Shown: in pieces, positions 55,127-63,950 of the stretch
Position numbering within the stretch: the stretch's first letter is position 1
How the letters are laid out: the number at the start of each line of letters is the position of its first letter
Assembly: GCA_965267185.1 (NCBI GenBank)
Contig: OZ253937.1
Coordinates: 2,852,001 to 2,916,000 of the forward strand
Reading direction: 5' to 3'
Origin: G965267185 sp965267185
Lineage (GTDB): Bacteria > Pseudomonadota > Alphaproteobacteria > UBA6615
Length of the DNA stretch: 64,000 nucleotides
Position numbers and translations under genes: made by a program
The notes under the pieces: model-generated
Databases searched by the model: none
The model's input: only the letters and a program-made list of their open reading frames with translations
Told to the model about the DNA's origin: nothing

Positions 55127-56140
55127 GTGCCGAAAGTACTAGTAACCGGCGCCGGGGGCTTTATCGGCTCCCATCTCGTTGAACGACTGGTCGCACAAGG
55201 AGCCGATGTCCGCGCTTTTGTCGAGTATAACTCGCTGGGCTCCTGGGGGTGGTTGGAACAATCTCCACCCCATATCCGCGACGCTATTGAAATTTTCTCA
55301 GGCGATATTCGCGATAGTCACGCGGTGCGCCAGGCCGTGCAGGGCTGCGAGACCGTATTTCACTTAGCCGCCCTGATCGGGATCCCGTACTCTTATCTGG
55401 CGCCTGAAAGCTACGTCGATACCAACATCACCGGCACGCTGAATATCGTTCAGGCGGCGACCGATTTAGGTGCCAGCCGGGTGGTCCACACATCGACCAG
55501 CGAAGTCTACGGAACCGCCCAACAGGTTCCGATCGACGAGGCGCACCCGCTCAACCCGCAGTCGCCTTATGCAGCCACCAAGGTCGGCGCCGACCAGATC
55601 GCCCTTTCTTACTACCGGTCGTTCGGCACACCGGTAACAATCGTTCGGCCGTTCAATACCTATGGCCCGCGTCAATCGGCCCGCGCCGTGATCCCTACCG
55701 TGATCACGCAACTCGCCGCGCAACGCCAAGCCGGCAAGCCCTGCCGGATAAAGTTGGGCGCAACCCACCCGACGCGGGACTTCACCTTTGTTGGCGATAC
55801 GGCTACCGGATTTATTGCGGCCGCCGACAGCGATAGCGCGTTGGGTGAGGTCGTAAACATCGGCACCAATTTCGAGATTTCCATCGGCGACACCGCAGAA
55901 CTGATCGCCGAAATCATGGACGTTTCGCTGCAAATCGAAACCGCGGATGAGCGCCTGCGCCCCGACGCCTCGGAAGTGGAGCGTCTTTGGTGCAACAATG
56001 GCAAGGCTGCCAAGCTGTTGGGATGGGCGCCTTCATATAGCGGACGCGAAGGATTTCGCCGCGGTCTGCGCGAAACCATCGACTGGTTCGAGCACGACGA
56101 GAACCAGGCTGTCTATAAGGACAGCATCTACAATGTCTAA
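55127..56140 (+). CDS. legB: LegB-like nucleotide-sugar 4,6-dehydratase
   Basis: A 337-residue extended SDR. TGAGGFIGSHLVE (7-19) binds NAD, TSTSEVYG (122-129) and YAATK (148-152) are catalytic. The blocks VRAFVEYNSLGSWGW, PYSYLAPESYVDTN and RPFNTYGPRQSARAVIPT closely follow Campylobacter LegB, which acts on GDP-GlcNAc in legionaminic acid synthesis. The GTG at 55127 follows GGGGAA. The next gene, a LegC-like aminotransferase, overlaps it by 8 bp, strengthening the assignment. Confidence 0.88.
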   Translation: MPKVLVTGAGGFIGSHLVERLVAQGADVRAFVEYNSLGSWGWLEQSPPHIRDAIEIFSGDIRDSHAVRQAVQGCETVFHLAALIGIPYSYLAPESYVDTNITGTLNIVQAATDLGASRVVHTSTSEVYGTAQQVPIDEAHPLNPQSPYAATKVGADQIALSYYRSFGTPVTIVRPFNTYGPRQSARAVIPTVITQLAAQRQAGKPCRIKLGATHPTRDFTFVGDTATGFIAAADSDSALGEVVNIGTNFEISIGDTAELIAEIMDVSLQIETADERLRPDASEVERLWCNNGKAAKLLGWAPSYSGREGFRRGLRETIDWFEHDENQAVYKDSIYNV

Positions 56141-57344
56141 ATCGGCGCTCGCCCTCGACACCGGCGTTACCGACCCCGACGGCGACGCGTTTACCGAAGC
56201 GGTGCTGGAACGCATGGAGGCCGTACTTCCGCCGAATGCCGGTCCCTACCCGTTGCATGAACCACAAATCGACGGTGCCGCCTGGTCGTACGTAAAGGAC
56301 TGCCTCGATTCCGGCTGGGTATCGTCGATCGGCGATTATGTGCGCTGGTTCGAGGAGAAGCTCGTCGAGATCACGGGCGCCGGCCATGCCATTGCTACCG
56401 TCAACGGTACGGCCGCCCTTCATATCTGCATGCTGCTCGCCGGCGTGCAACGCGACGATGAGGTGTTGGTGCCCTCACTTACCTTCGTGGCATCCGCCAA
56501 CGCCGTACGGTATTGCGACGCACACCCTCACTTTGTCGATATCGAGCCGGTGAGTCTCGGCGTAGATCCGATAGCTCTTGAATCGTATCTCGAGCGTATC
56601 GCGGAGATGCGCGGCGACGTCTGCTACAATTCGGCAACCGGCCGCCCTATCCGAAGTCTTCTTGTCGTTCACTGCTTCGGCCATCCCGCACGAATGGCCG
56701 AACTCGCCGAGGTGGCGAACCGGTTCAACATCACGCTAATCGAAGATGCCGCCGAAGCTCTGGGCACCGCCGCGGGTAATCGTAGCGCCGGGTGTCACGG
56801 CAAATTGGCCGCCCTGAGTTTCAACGGCAACAAGACCGTCACCACGGGTGGCGGCGGCGCCATCCTGACCAATAATGGGGAACTGGCGCGGCAAGCTGTC
56901 CATCTGACGACAACGGCACGCATTGACGATCCGCTCGTGTGGGCGCACGACATGGTGGCGTTCAACTACCGAATGCCGAACTTGAATGCGGCGTTGGGCT
57001 GCGCCCAGTTGGAACAACTACCGGAGATGCTGGACTCCAAGCGGCAATTGGCGGCGCGTTGGCGCGAAGCGTTCGCCGGTCTCGGCGGCGTGCGGTTTGT
57101 CGACGAACCGTCATGGGGCCAAAGCAATTTCTGGCTCAACGCCTTATCACTCGACCCGCCTTATGCTTCGCGACGCCGGCAGCTCCTGTCGGCTCTCAAC
57201 GACGCCGGTTACCAGTGTCGGCCTTTCTGGAAGCCCTTGCACCAGCTACCGATGTATCAAGACCAGCCTATGGCGCCGCTGCCCGTCACCGAGGACCTTG
57301 CAGCGCGGGGCTTCAATCTGCCATCGAGTGCGGGGCTGGTTTAA
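56133..57344 (+). CDS. legC: LegC-like PLP aminotransferase
   Basis: A 403-residue DegT/DnrJ/EryC1-type aminotransferase making the 4-amino sugar. The PLP Lys is Lys234 in SFNGNKTVTTGGGG; other marks are TVNGTAALHICMLLAGV, VPSLTFVASANAV, IEDAAEALG and FNYRMPNLNAALG. The N-terminal LHEPQIDGAAWSYVKDCLDSGWVSSIG is characteristic of the LegC group. It starts at ATG 56133 within the end of legB. The frame is open further upstream inside legB, but that is not coding. Confidence 0.88.
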   Translation: MSKSALALDTGVTDPDGDAFTEAVLERMEAVLPPNAGPYPLHEPQIDGAAWSYVKDCLDSGWVSSIGDYVRWFEEKLVEITGAGHAIATVNGTAALHICMLLAGVQRDDEVLVPSLTFVASANAVRYCDAHPHFVDIEPVSLGVDPIALESYLERIAEMRGDVCYNSATGRPIRSLLVVHCFGHPARMAELAEVANRFNITLIEDAAEALGTAAGNRSAGCHGKLAALSFNGNKTVTTGGGGAILTNNGELARQAVHLTTTARIDDPLVWAHDMVAFNYRMPNLNAALGCAQLEQLPEMLDSKRQLAARWREAFAGLGGVRFVDEPSWGQSNFWLNALSLDPPYASRRRQLLSALNDAGYQCRPFWKPLHQLPMYQDQPMAPLPVTEDLAARGFNLPSSAGLV

Positions 57345-57437
57345 CCCGCAAAGTCCGTCTTTATTGGTTAAAACCGGCAGAATTCCGGCCCCGTCAACCA
57401 ATCGTTAGCATTTTAGGTAAATGCTGGGCCGAACGTT

Positions 57438-58565
57438 ATGCCCAGCGCACCCAAAATCGCCAAAAACTCCGAAACGGCCCCTTCAGCGGCAGCACCGCTG
57501 AAGCTCGTCGACGCGCCGCAATCGTTACTCAAACGTTGCCTCATCGGACCCGAAACCTCGATCCATACATTGATCGAGCGATTCAGTTCCCGGGCCGAGC
57601 AAATCGGTATTGTCGTAGACGACCAACAGCGGCTACTGGGCACGGTAACCGATGGTGACCTGCGCCGCGGCATCCTACGGGGCATCACGACCGACGCCCC
57701 GGTTCGCGAAATCATGAACACCGCACCGCGAACGCTCTCAATCGATCAACCACGCAGCGATGTTGTGAGCTTCATGCGGCACGAAAAGGTGCGGCACCTG
57801 CCGATTGTCGATTTTGCGGGCCGCGCGATCGACCTGGTCACGCTCGACACCCTCCTCGGACCGACGCCGCAGCCTTACCCCGTCGTCATTATGGCGGGCG
57901 GCGAAGGCGCGCGGTTACGTCCGCTGACTGAACACACACCGAAGCCGATGCTCGATGTCGGTGGGCAGCCGATTCTTGAGACGATCATCCGGCGCTGCGC
58001 CGCTGTCGGGTTCAGCAACTTTTACGTTTCGGTGAACTACAGAGCCGACGTTATCAAGCATCACTTCGGCGACGGACGCCCCCTCGGGGTCGGCATAACT
58101 TATTTGGATGAATCGGCACCGCTGGGAACCGCCGGCCCCCTCGGCCTGCTTCCCGCAGACTTGGAGACGCCTGTTCTCGTTTTAAATGGTGATATTCTGA
58201 CGAAGATGGACCCCACCCGCTTGATCGAGTTTCACCGTGATTCCGGTGCAGCGGCGACCATGGGGGTCCGCGAGTACGAGTTTCAGGTTCCTTATGGCGT
58301 GGTCGATATAGATGAGAACGAAATTCGGGGACTACGCGAAAAACCGGTTTCGCGTCAGTTCATCAACGCGGGTATCTATGTACTCGGTCAGGATGCGCTG
58401 GAGCTTTTGCCCCGAGGCGCGGCGTCAGATATGCCCGATCTATTCTCCGCGTGCCGAACGGCAGGCTTAAAGACTCTCGCTTTTCCCATTCGCGAGTACT
58501 GGGTCGATATCGGCCATATCGACGACTACCGCCGCGCCAACGAAGACTACCCAGTCATATTCTAG
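57438..58565 (+). CDS. ptmE: CBS-domain nucleotidyltransferase, PtmE-like
   Basis: A 375-residue protein with a tandem CBS pair (about 33-142: TVTDGDLRRGIL, VRHLPIVD) followed by a nucleotidyltransferase domain starting VVIMAGGEGARLRPLTEHTPKPML (149-172), then LVLNGDILT and INAGIYVLG. The same domain order is found in PtmE, the glucosamine-1-phosphate guanylyltransferase that begins the GDP-sugar legionaminic route. CBS domains suggest control by an adenine nucleotide. It lies 93 bp after legC. Converges on the dehydrogenase gene with a 4-bp gap. Confidence 0.82.
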   Translation: MPSAPKIAKNSETAPSAAAPLKLVDAPQSLLKRCLIGPETSIHTLIERFSSRAEQIGIVVDDQQRLLGTVTDGDLRRGILRGITTDAPVREIMNTAPRTLSIDQPRSDVVSFMRHEKVRHLPIVDFAGRAIDLVTLDTLLGPTPQPYPVVIMAGGEGARLRPLTEHTPKPMLDVGGQPILETIIRRCAAVGFSNFYVSVNYRADVIKHHFGDGRPLGVGITYLDESAPLGTAGPLGLLPADLETPVLVLNGDILTKMDPTRLIEFHRDSGAAATMGVREYEFQVPYGVVDIDENEIRGLREKPVSRQFINAGIYVLGQDALELLPRGAASDMPDLFSACRTAGLKTLAFPIREYWVDIGHIDDYRRANEDYPVIF

Positions 58566-58569
58566 GCGA

Positions 58570-59841
58570 TCAAAGCTGCCAGCGCCGAACGGTTGGCGGC
58601 AGCGCTATGTCGCGCCACATTCCTTTGATATCGGCAACCACACCATCGCCCTCGATCAGCCGGAGCAAATCGGCTGCTTCGAAACTCTCATACTCATCGT
58701 GGCGCACCGCGCCCACCACAGCGTTGTAGCCGCTAGCACCATCGAGACTGGCCAATAGCTCCGTGCCGTACTCGTCCTTCGCCTCTTCCACATCGGCATG
58801 AGGATCGTGCACATCGACACTATGGCCGAGCTCAATCAGCGCAGAGATAACGTCGATCACCTTGGAGTTGCGCAGGTCGGGAACATTTTCTTTGAACGTT
58901 AGTCCGAGGACCAGCACCCGTGCACCGGGTCGGGACATCGCCGCATCGACGCAACCGGCGACATAGGACCCGACACCATCGTTGATGCGGCGGCCGGCCA
59001 AAATGATCTCCGGATGATGTCCGGCTTCTTCGGCAGCATGCGCCAAGTAGTAAGGGTCGACGCCAATACAGTGGCCGCCAACCAGTCCCGGGCGAAACGG
59101 CAGGAAGTTCCATTTGGAGTTCGCCGCGTCGAGCACATCTTGCGCGTTAATGTTCATCTGTCCAAGGATCATGGCAACTTCGTTGACGAACGCGATGTTA
59201 ATGTCGCGCTGCGCGTTCTCGATAACTTTAGCTGCCTCGGCAGTGCGAATGTCCTGCGCCCTATGAATATCACCGCCGTTTATGGCTCCATAGATCGCGG
59301 CCAGACGTTCTGCAACTTCCGGCGTCTGTCCGGCAACGATCTTGGTGATGCGATCGATTGTGTGTTCACGGTCGCCGGGATTGATGCGCTCCGGCGAGTA
59401 GCCTAAGAAAAAGTCCTTACCGCATTTAAGCCCCGACGCCTGTTCCAACGCGGGCCCGCAAATATCTTCGGTTACGCCGGGGTAGACCGTCGATTCGTAG
59501 ACGACGATCGCGCCCGGCTTCAACACTTTGCCCACGGTCTCGCTCGCCGCCAGAACGGCTGTTAAGTCGGGCCGATTGTCCGCGCCAACCGGGGTCGGCA
59601 CCGTGACGATCAAGACGTTGCTGCCGTCGATATCCGCCGGACTGTCAGTAAAAACGATTGTGCTTGAGGTCAGAGCGTTTTCGGGCACTTCGGCCGTACG
59701 GTCGTATCCTTGCTTCAGCTCGGCAATCCGTTCACGACTGATGTCAAATCCGATGACCGCACCGTGCTTCGCCAAAGCTATCGCCAACGGCAAACCGACA
59801 TATCCAAGTCCGACGACTACAACTGGCCCTTCGCCGCTCAT
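58570..59841 (-). CDS. Nucleotide-sugar dehydrogenase, TviB/WbpA type
   Basis: A 423-residue UDP-sugar 6-dehydrogenase oxidising probably UDP-GlcNAc or UDP-GalNAc to the uronic acid. It shows GLGYVGLP (11-18), TVPTPVG, YESTVYPG, ENAQRDINIAFVNE and the catalytic Cys258 in GGHCIGVDPYYLA; the C-terminal domain has GLTFKENVPDLRNSK. The ENAQRDINIAFVNE block favours the N-acetylhexosamine group over UDP-glucose dehydrogenases. It supplies an acidic sugar for surface polysaccharide. Confidence 0.92.
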   Translation of the reverse strand: MSGEGPVVVVGLGYVGLPLAIALAKHGAVIGFDISRERIAELKQGYDRTAEVPENALTSSTIVFTDSPADIDGSNVLIVTVPTPVGADNRPDLTAVLAASETVGKVLKPGAIVVYESTVYPGVTEDICGPALEQASGLKCGKDFFLGYSPERINPGDREHTIDRITKIVAGQTPEVAERLAAIYGAINGGDIHRAQDIRTAEAAKVIENAQRDINIAFVNEVAMILGQMNINAQDVLDAANSKWNFLPFRPGLVGGHCIGVDPYYLAHAAEEAGHHPEIILAGRRINDGVGSYVAGCVDAAMSRPGARVLVLGLTFKENVPDLRNSKVIDVISALIELGHSVDVHDPHADVEEAKDEYGTELLASLDGASGYNAVVGAVRHDEYESFEAADLLRLIEGDGVVADIKGMWRDIALPPTVRRWQL

Positions 59842-59934
59842 AATTACCTCTAAATCGTTTGGTGTGGTTCGCCGCTAAGGAACGTCAGCCACCTTAAACA
59901 TAGCTCTTAGCCGAGGACGGGTTGCAAGAAAACC

Positions 59935-59950
59935 GTATATGCGCGTATAC
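59935..59950. repeat. Near-perfect 16-bp palindrome
   Basis: GTATATGCGCGTATAC has GTATA and TATAC arms around a GCGC core, in the 219-bp spacer between the dehydrogenase and cysD. It could be a regulator site for either gene. Confidence 0.35.
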
Positions 59951-60007
59951 GCGACAAATCCCGGCTCCATCATCTACGAGTCGGGCGTAAAGAAATGCTT
60001 TATCTCC

Positions 60008-60033
60008 GACAGAGCGAATTGAAGGTCTCTGTC
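60008..60033. promoter_or_regulatory. Inverted repeat in the cysD leader
   Basis: GACAGAG (60008-60014) and CTCTGTC (60027-60033) are a perfect 7-bp inverted repeat with a 12-bp spacer, ending 27 bp before the cysD start. It may be an operator or an mRNA stem. It does not match a riboswitch I know. Confidence 0.4.
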
Positions 60034-60060
60034 AATTTTCGATATGTAAAGACTGGCCCC

Positions 60061-60855
60061 ATGAACCGTCTCGATCGATTGGAAGCCCATAGTGTCTACA
60101 TCCTGCGCGAGGCCTATAAGCAGGCCCAGCCGCTGGCGATGCTATGGTCGATCGGCAAGGATTCAAACGTCGTTATTTGGTTGGCCCGGAAGGCTTTCTT
60201 CGGCCACGTGCCCTTTCCCGTCGTGCAGTTGGACACCGGCATGGAGCTCGACGAGGTCTATGCCTACCGCGACCGTTACGTGTCCGAGTGGGATCTCGAT
60301 CTGCACGTGATCGACTGCCCGCCAGAGTCGGAAATGGACCTCGACTTGCCCCCGATGACCCGCGCCGCGGCACGCAAGAGCGCTGGTCTGCGCAATCTCC
60401 TGGACCAAGGGGCATACGCCGGCATCATCGTCGGTATTCGCCGCGACGAGGAGGCGACGCGCGCAAAAGAACGGGTGTTCAGCCCGCGCAGCGTCGACGG
60501 TGTCTGGGAATTCCGAGACCAACCGCCGGAATTCTGGGACCAGTTCATGACCCAACCACCGCCGGGGGCGCATCTGCGTATCCACCCGCTTCTGCATTGG
60601 ACGGAAGTCGATGTGTGGCGCTATACGGAACGCGAAAACATCCCTGTAAATCCACTCTACTTCTCACGCGATGGTAAGCGTTACCGGTCCCTGGGCGAGA
60701 AAAACATAACCGCTCCGGTGGCCAGTGAAGCATCGACGATTGCCGACATCATCGCCGAGCTGGAAACGACGCGCACCCCCGAGCGCGCCGGACGTTTGAT
60801 GGACAACGAATCGGAAGATTCATTCGAGCGGCTGCGGACGTCGGGCTATATGTAA
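60061..60855 (+). CDS. cysD: Sulfate adenylyltransferase subunit 2 (CysD/NodP)
   Basis: The 264-residue ATP-sulfurylase subunit forms adenylyl sulfate together with CysN. The PP-loop-like site is LWSIGKDSNVVIWLARKAFFG, where the usual SGGKDS is SIGKDS, as is normal for CysD. RDEEATRAKERVFSPR and the C-terminal ERLRTSGYM are typical. The ATG at 60061 matches the family start (MNRLDRLEAHSVYILREA); a longer frame from 59995 is leader. The stop overlaps cysN by 1 bp. Confidence 0.95.
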   Translation: MNRLDRLEAHSVYILREAYKQAQPLAMLWSIGKDSNVVIWLARKAFFGHVPFPVVQLDTGMELDEVYAYRDRYVSEWDLDLHVIDCPPESEMDLDLPPMTRAAARKSAGLRNLLDQGAYAGIIVGIRRDEEATRAKERVFSPRSVDGVWEFRDQPPEFWDQFMTQPPPGAHLRIHPLLHWTEVDVWRYTERENIPVNPLYFSRDGKRYRSLGEKNITAPVASEASTIADIIAELETTRTPERAGRLMDNESEDSFERLRTSGYM

Positions 60856-62759
60856 TGAACAAGGTAGCCAAGCCGACCGCACTCACAACCGACGGTCCGA
60901 CGGCGAGGGAGCAACTGCGCGTCGTTATTGTCGGCCATGTCGATCATGGCAAGTCTACACTCGTGGGACGCCTGTTTCACGATACCGGTATGCTGCCGGA
61001 GGGCAAGTTCGAAGCCATCGAAGAGATGTGCCGGCGCCGCGGTATGCCGTTCGAGTGGGCGTTTCTAATGGACAGCCTCAAGGCGGAGCGCGACCAGGGC
61101 GTCACGATCGACACCTCGCAGATCTGGTTTCGCCACAATCATCGTGAATACGTGCTGATCGATGCACCGGGACATCGCGAATTCATCCGCAACATGGTGA
61201 CCGGCGCCTCTAACGCCGACGCCGCCCTGCTGCTGATCGACGCCGACCACGGAATACGCAGTCAATCGCGCCATCACGGGTATTTGTTGCAGCTTCTCGG
61301 CGTCCGTCAGGTCGCCGTCGTCGTCAACAAGATGGATTTGATCGATTACGACGAGGAGCGCTTCCGCGCTATCGAACGCGAGTATCTTACTTATCTCGAA
61401 GGTCTTGATGTTTCGCCAACCTGCGTCATTCCAATCTCGGCGCGCGAGGGCGACAACATCGCGACCGCGTCCGATAGGCTCGGCTGGCATGAAGGGCCTA
61501 CAGTGCTCGACGCGTTGGCACAATTCTCTCCGCCGGTGAGCGACGACGACGCTCCGCTACGCTTGCCACTACAAGATGTCTACAAATTCGACGACCGGCG
61601 GATATTTGCCGGGCGCATCGAGAGTGGCAGGCTCAGTGTTGGCGACGAGCTTCTGTTTTCGCCGAGCAACCGGACGGCACACGTAGCCTCGATCGAGGCT
61701 TGGAACAGCCCGGCGTCGACGACCGAGGCGCACGCGGGCTCTTCCGTGGGATTCACCCTAGATGAGCAGATTTTCGTCGAGCGCGGCGAGATCGCGAGTC
61801 ATCTCAAAGATCCCCCCATCGAGACCGACGTGTTTCATATTCGCTTATTCTGGCTGGCGGAGCGCCCACTCCAACCAGGCGACGCGGTTACCTTAAAAAT
61901 CGGCCCCGCGGCGGTACGCGCGACGATCGACCAAATCGAGCGGGTTATCGATGTGGAGGCATTGACGGACCGAGCCGCCGACCAAATAGCACGCGACGAA
62001 GTTGCCGATATCGTTGTCCGCACGACACAATTGGTGGCGGTCGACGTTCACCAACAGTTGCCGCGCACGGGCCGGGTCGTCTTTACCGACCGGCACGAGA
62101 CTTTGGGTGGCGGCATTGTTTCGATGGGCCATTACCCCGACCAGAGGAAGATGGTTACGGTTCGCGCGACCAACGTTACGGCCGAGGCGCATCGTGTAAC
62201 CACACCGCAGCGGGTCGAACGCAATCGGCATAGCCCCGGTGTGCTCTGGTTTACGGGGTTGTCGGGCGCCGGCAAGTCGACCCTCGCGATGGGGTTGGAA
62301 CAACGTCTGTTCGATCAGGGCTATCAGGTCTATGTGCTCGATGGCGATAATGTGCGCGGCGGCCTCAATGCCAATCTGGGGTTCTCGCCAGAGGACCGGG
62401 CAGAGAATATTCGGCGGGTCGGCGAAGTGGCAGCACTACTAGCGAACGCCGGTATCATTGTGATCTCGGCCTTTATTTCCCCCTACCGCGCGGACCGGGA
62501 GCGCGCCCGCGCCGCCGCGGGCGGCGGCTTCCACGAGATCCATATTGCGGCCGACCTCGAAACCTGCGAAGCGCGCGATCCGAAGGGGTTATACAAACGC
62601 GCACGTAGCGGAGAAATTACCGACTTCACCGGCATTACCGCCCCCTACGAGGCGCCGGACCAGCCCGATTTGGTGATCGACACATCAGCAAACGACGTCG
62701 ACACCTGTATCGATCAGCTCACCGCCTACGTCGCCGAAAAATTTCGCCGAACATCGTAG
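60855..62759 (+). CDS. cysNC: Bifunctional sulfate adenylyltransferase subunit 1 / adenylylsulfate kinase (CysN-CysC, NodQ-like)
   Basis: A 634-residue fusion. The N-terminal GTPase (about 20-440) has GHVDHGKST, DAPGHREF and NKMDL; it stimulates CysD. The C-terminal APS kinase (from about 455) has WFTGLSGAGKST and FISPYRADRERAR, and makes PAPS. A fused kinase means the product is PAPS, the donor for sulfotransferases, as in NodPQ. With uxs and tviB-like neighbours, sulfation of a glycan is plausible besides cysteine synthesis; no sulfotransferase is seen in the window. Confidence 0.95.
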   Translation: MNKVAKPTALTTDGPTAREQLRVVIVGHVDHGKSTLVGRLFHDTGMLPEGKFEAIEEMCRRRGMPFEWAFLMDSLKAERDQGVTIDTSQIWFRHNHREYVLIDAPGHREFIRNMVTGASNADAALLLIDADHGIRSQSRHHGYLLQLLGVRQVAVVVNKMDLIDYDEERFRAIEREYLTYLEGLDVSPTCVIPISAREGDNIATASDRLGWHEGPTVLDALAQFSPPVSDDDAPLRLPLQDVYKFDDRRIFAGRIESGRLSVGDELLFSPSNRTAHVASIEAWNSPASTTEAHAGSSVGFTLDEQIFVERGEIASHLKDPPIETDVFHIRLFWLAERPLQPGDAVTLKIGPAAVRATIDQIERVIDVEALTDRAADQIARDEVADIVVRTTQLVAVDVHQQLPRTGRVVFTDRHETLGGGIVSMGHYPDQRKMVTVRATNVTAEAHRVTTPQRVERNRHSPGVLWFTGLSGAGKSTLAMGLEQRLFDQGYQVYVLDGDNVRGGLNANLGFSPEDRAENIRRVGEVAALLANAGIIVISAFISPYRADRERARAAAGGGFHEIHIAADLETCEARDPKGLYKRARSGEITDFTGITAPYEAPDQPDLVIDTSANDVDTCIDQLTAYVAEKFRRTS

Positions 62760-62799
62760 ATCGCGGGAAACCCGAATAACCGCAGCGCGGAGACCTGAT

Positions 62800-63732
62800 A
62801 TGCGAAAGCGAGTACTGGTAACGGGTGGCGCCGGCTTCATTGGCTCGCATTTATGCGAACGGCTGTTATCGGACGGCTGCGATGTCCTTTGCGTCGACAA
62901 TTTTTTTACCGGCACAAAAGAGAACATCGTCCACCTGCTCGATAACCCCTTTTTCGAGCTGCTGCGCCACGATGTTACGTTCCCGCTCTTTGTCGAGGTC
63001 GACGAAATCTACAATTTGGCCTGCCCCGCGTCACCGATCCACTACCAGCGCGACCCCGTCCAAACCACCAAGACCAGCGTCCATGGCGCAATCAATTTGT
63101 TGGGCCTGGCCAAACGCCTTGGGGCGAAGATATTGCTCGCCTCGACGAGCGAAGTGTATGGCGACCCCACCGTTCATCCGCAGACAGAGGACTATTGGGG
63201 CAATGTAAATCCAATTGGGCCACGCGCCTGCTACGACGAGAGCAAACGGTGTGCCGAGACACTTTTCTTCGACTATCACCGCCAACACAAGCTGCGCATA
63301 AAAGTCGCCCGGATTTTCAACACTTATGGACCACGCATGCACCCCAACGATGGCCGGGTCGTATCGAACTTCGTGGTTCAGGCGCTAAAAGGGGACCCGC
63401 TGACAATTTACGGGGAGGGATCGCAAACGCGGGCGTTTTGCTACGTCGACGATCTGGTAGATGGCCTTATCCGGTTGATGAACACACCAGACGATGTAAC
63501 CGGGCCGATAAACATCGGTAACCCTGCCGAAATTACGATTGCCCAGCTCGCACAAACGGTGATCTCCCTGTCAGGCTCGGCATCGACATTGGTCAACGAA
63601 CCCCTGCCCGCCGACGATCCGGCCCAACGCTGCCCGGATATCTCGCGCGCCCAGTCTGTCCTCAGCTGGAAACCGGCGGTATCCCTTGAAACCGGCCTGG
63701 AGCGAACAATCGCCTATTTCCAGCAGCAATAG
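62800..63732 (+). CDS. UDP-glucuronate decarboxylase (UDP-xylose synthase)
   Basis: A 310-residue extended SDR. NAD site TGGAGFIGSH, then VDNFFTGTKENI, DEIYNLACPASPIHYQ, STSEVYGDP, the catalytic YDESKR and ARIFNTYGPRMHPNDGRVVSNF: the block pattern of Uxs enzymes, which turn UDP-glucuronate into UDP-xylose. The ATG at 62800 lies 40 bp after cysNC, same strand, so all three may share a transcript. The region 63733-63860 downstream shows nothing recognisable. Confidence 0.92.
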   Translation: MRKRVLVTGGAGFIGSHLCERLLSDGCDVLCVDNFFTGTKENIVHLLDNPFFELLRHDVTFPLFVEVDEIYNLACPASPIHYQRDPVQTTKTSVHGAINLLGLAKRLGAKILLASTSEVYGDPTVHPQTEDYWGNVNPIGPRACYDESKRCAETLFFDYHRQHKLRIKVARIFNTYGPRMHPNDGRVVSNFVVQALKGDPLTIYGEGSQTRAFCYVDDLVDGLIRLMNTPDDVTGPINIGNPAEITIAQLAQTVISLSGSASTLVNEPLPADDPAQRCPDISRAQSVLSWKPAVSLETGLERTIAYFQQQ

Positions 63733-63867
63733 GACTGCGACCGGGATATGCCGGGCCAAACACCGGCACCGGAAGATATAGCCCCGCACCGACAGCGGTA
63801 TTAAGGTATTCCCGAATCCACCCGGAAACCCTTTATAGTTCCCTAACAACCTATTGATTTTAAAAAT

Positions 63868-63930
63868 GTTCTCGGCGTGAACACCGTTGACAAATGATGT
63901 TCGTCAAGGTATTGCGTTCACGCTATGAAC
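63868..63930. promoter_or_regulatory. Two GTTC-N7-GAAC inverted repeats at the window end
   Basis: GTTC (63868-63871) with GAAC (63879-63882), and GTTC (63916-63919) with GAAC (63927-63930), have identical 7-bp spacers and lie 48 bp apart; a further GTTC is at 63899. They flank a possible start codon. This looks like a paired operator of an unknown regulator. Confidence 0.4.
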
Positions 63931-63950
63931 ATGGGCGGGCCTGGGCACCG

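Noticed and set aside
59842..60060. A SAM or other sulfur riboswitch before cysD
   Set aside because: Only a simple stem is visible; I could not match any conserved riboswitch core.
63868..63930. LexA (SOS) boxes at the window end
   Set aside because: Alphaproteobacterial LexA uses direct GTTC-N7-GTTC repeats; here the half-sites are inverted.
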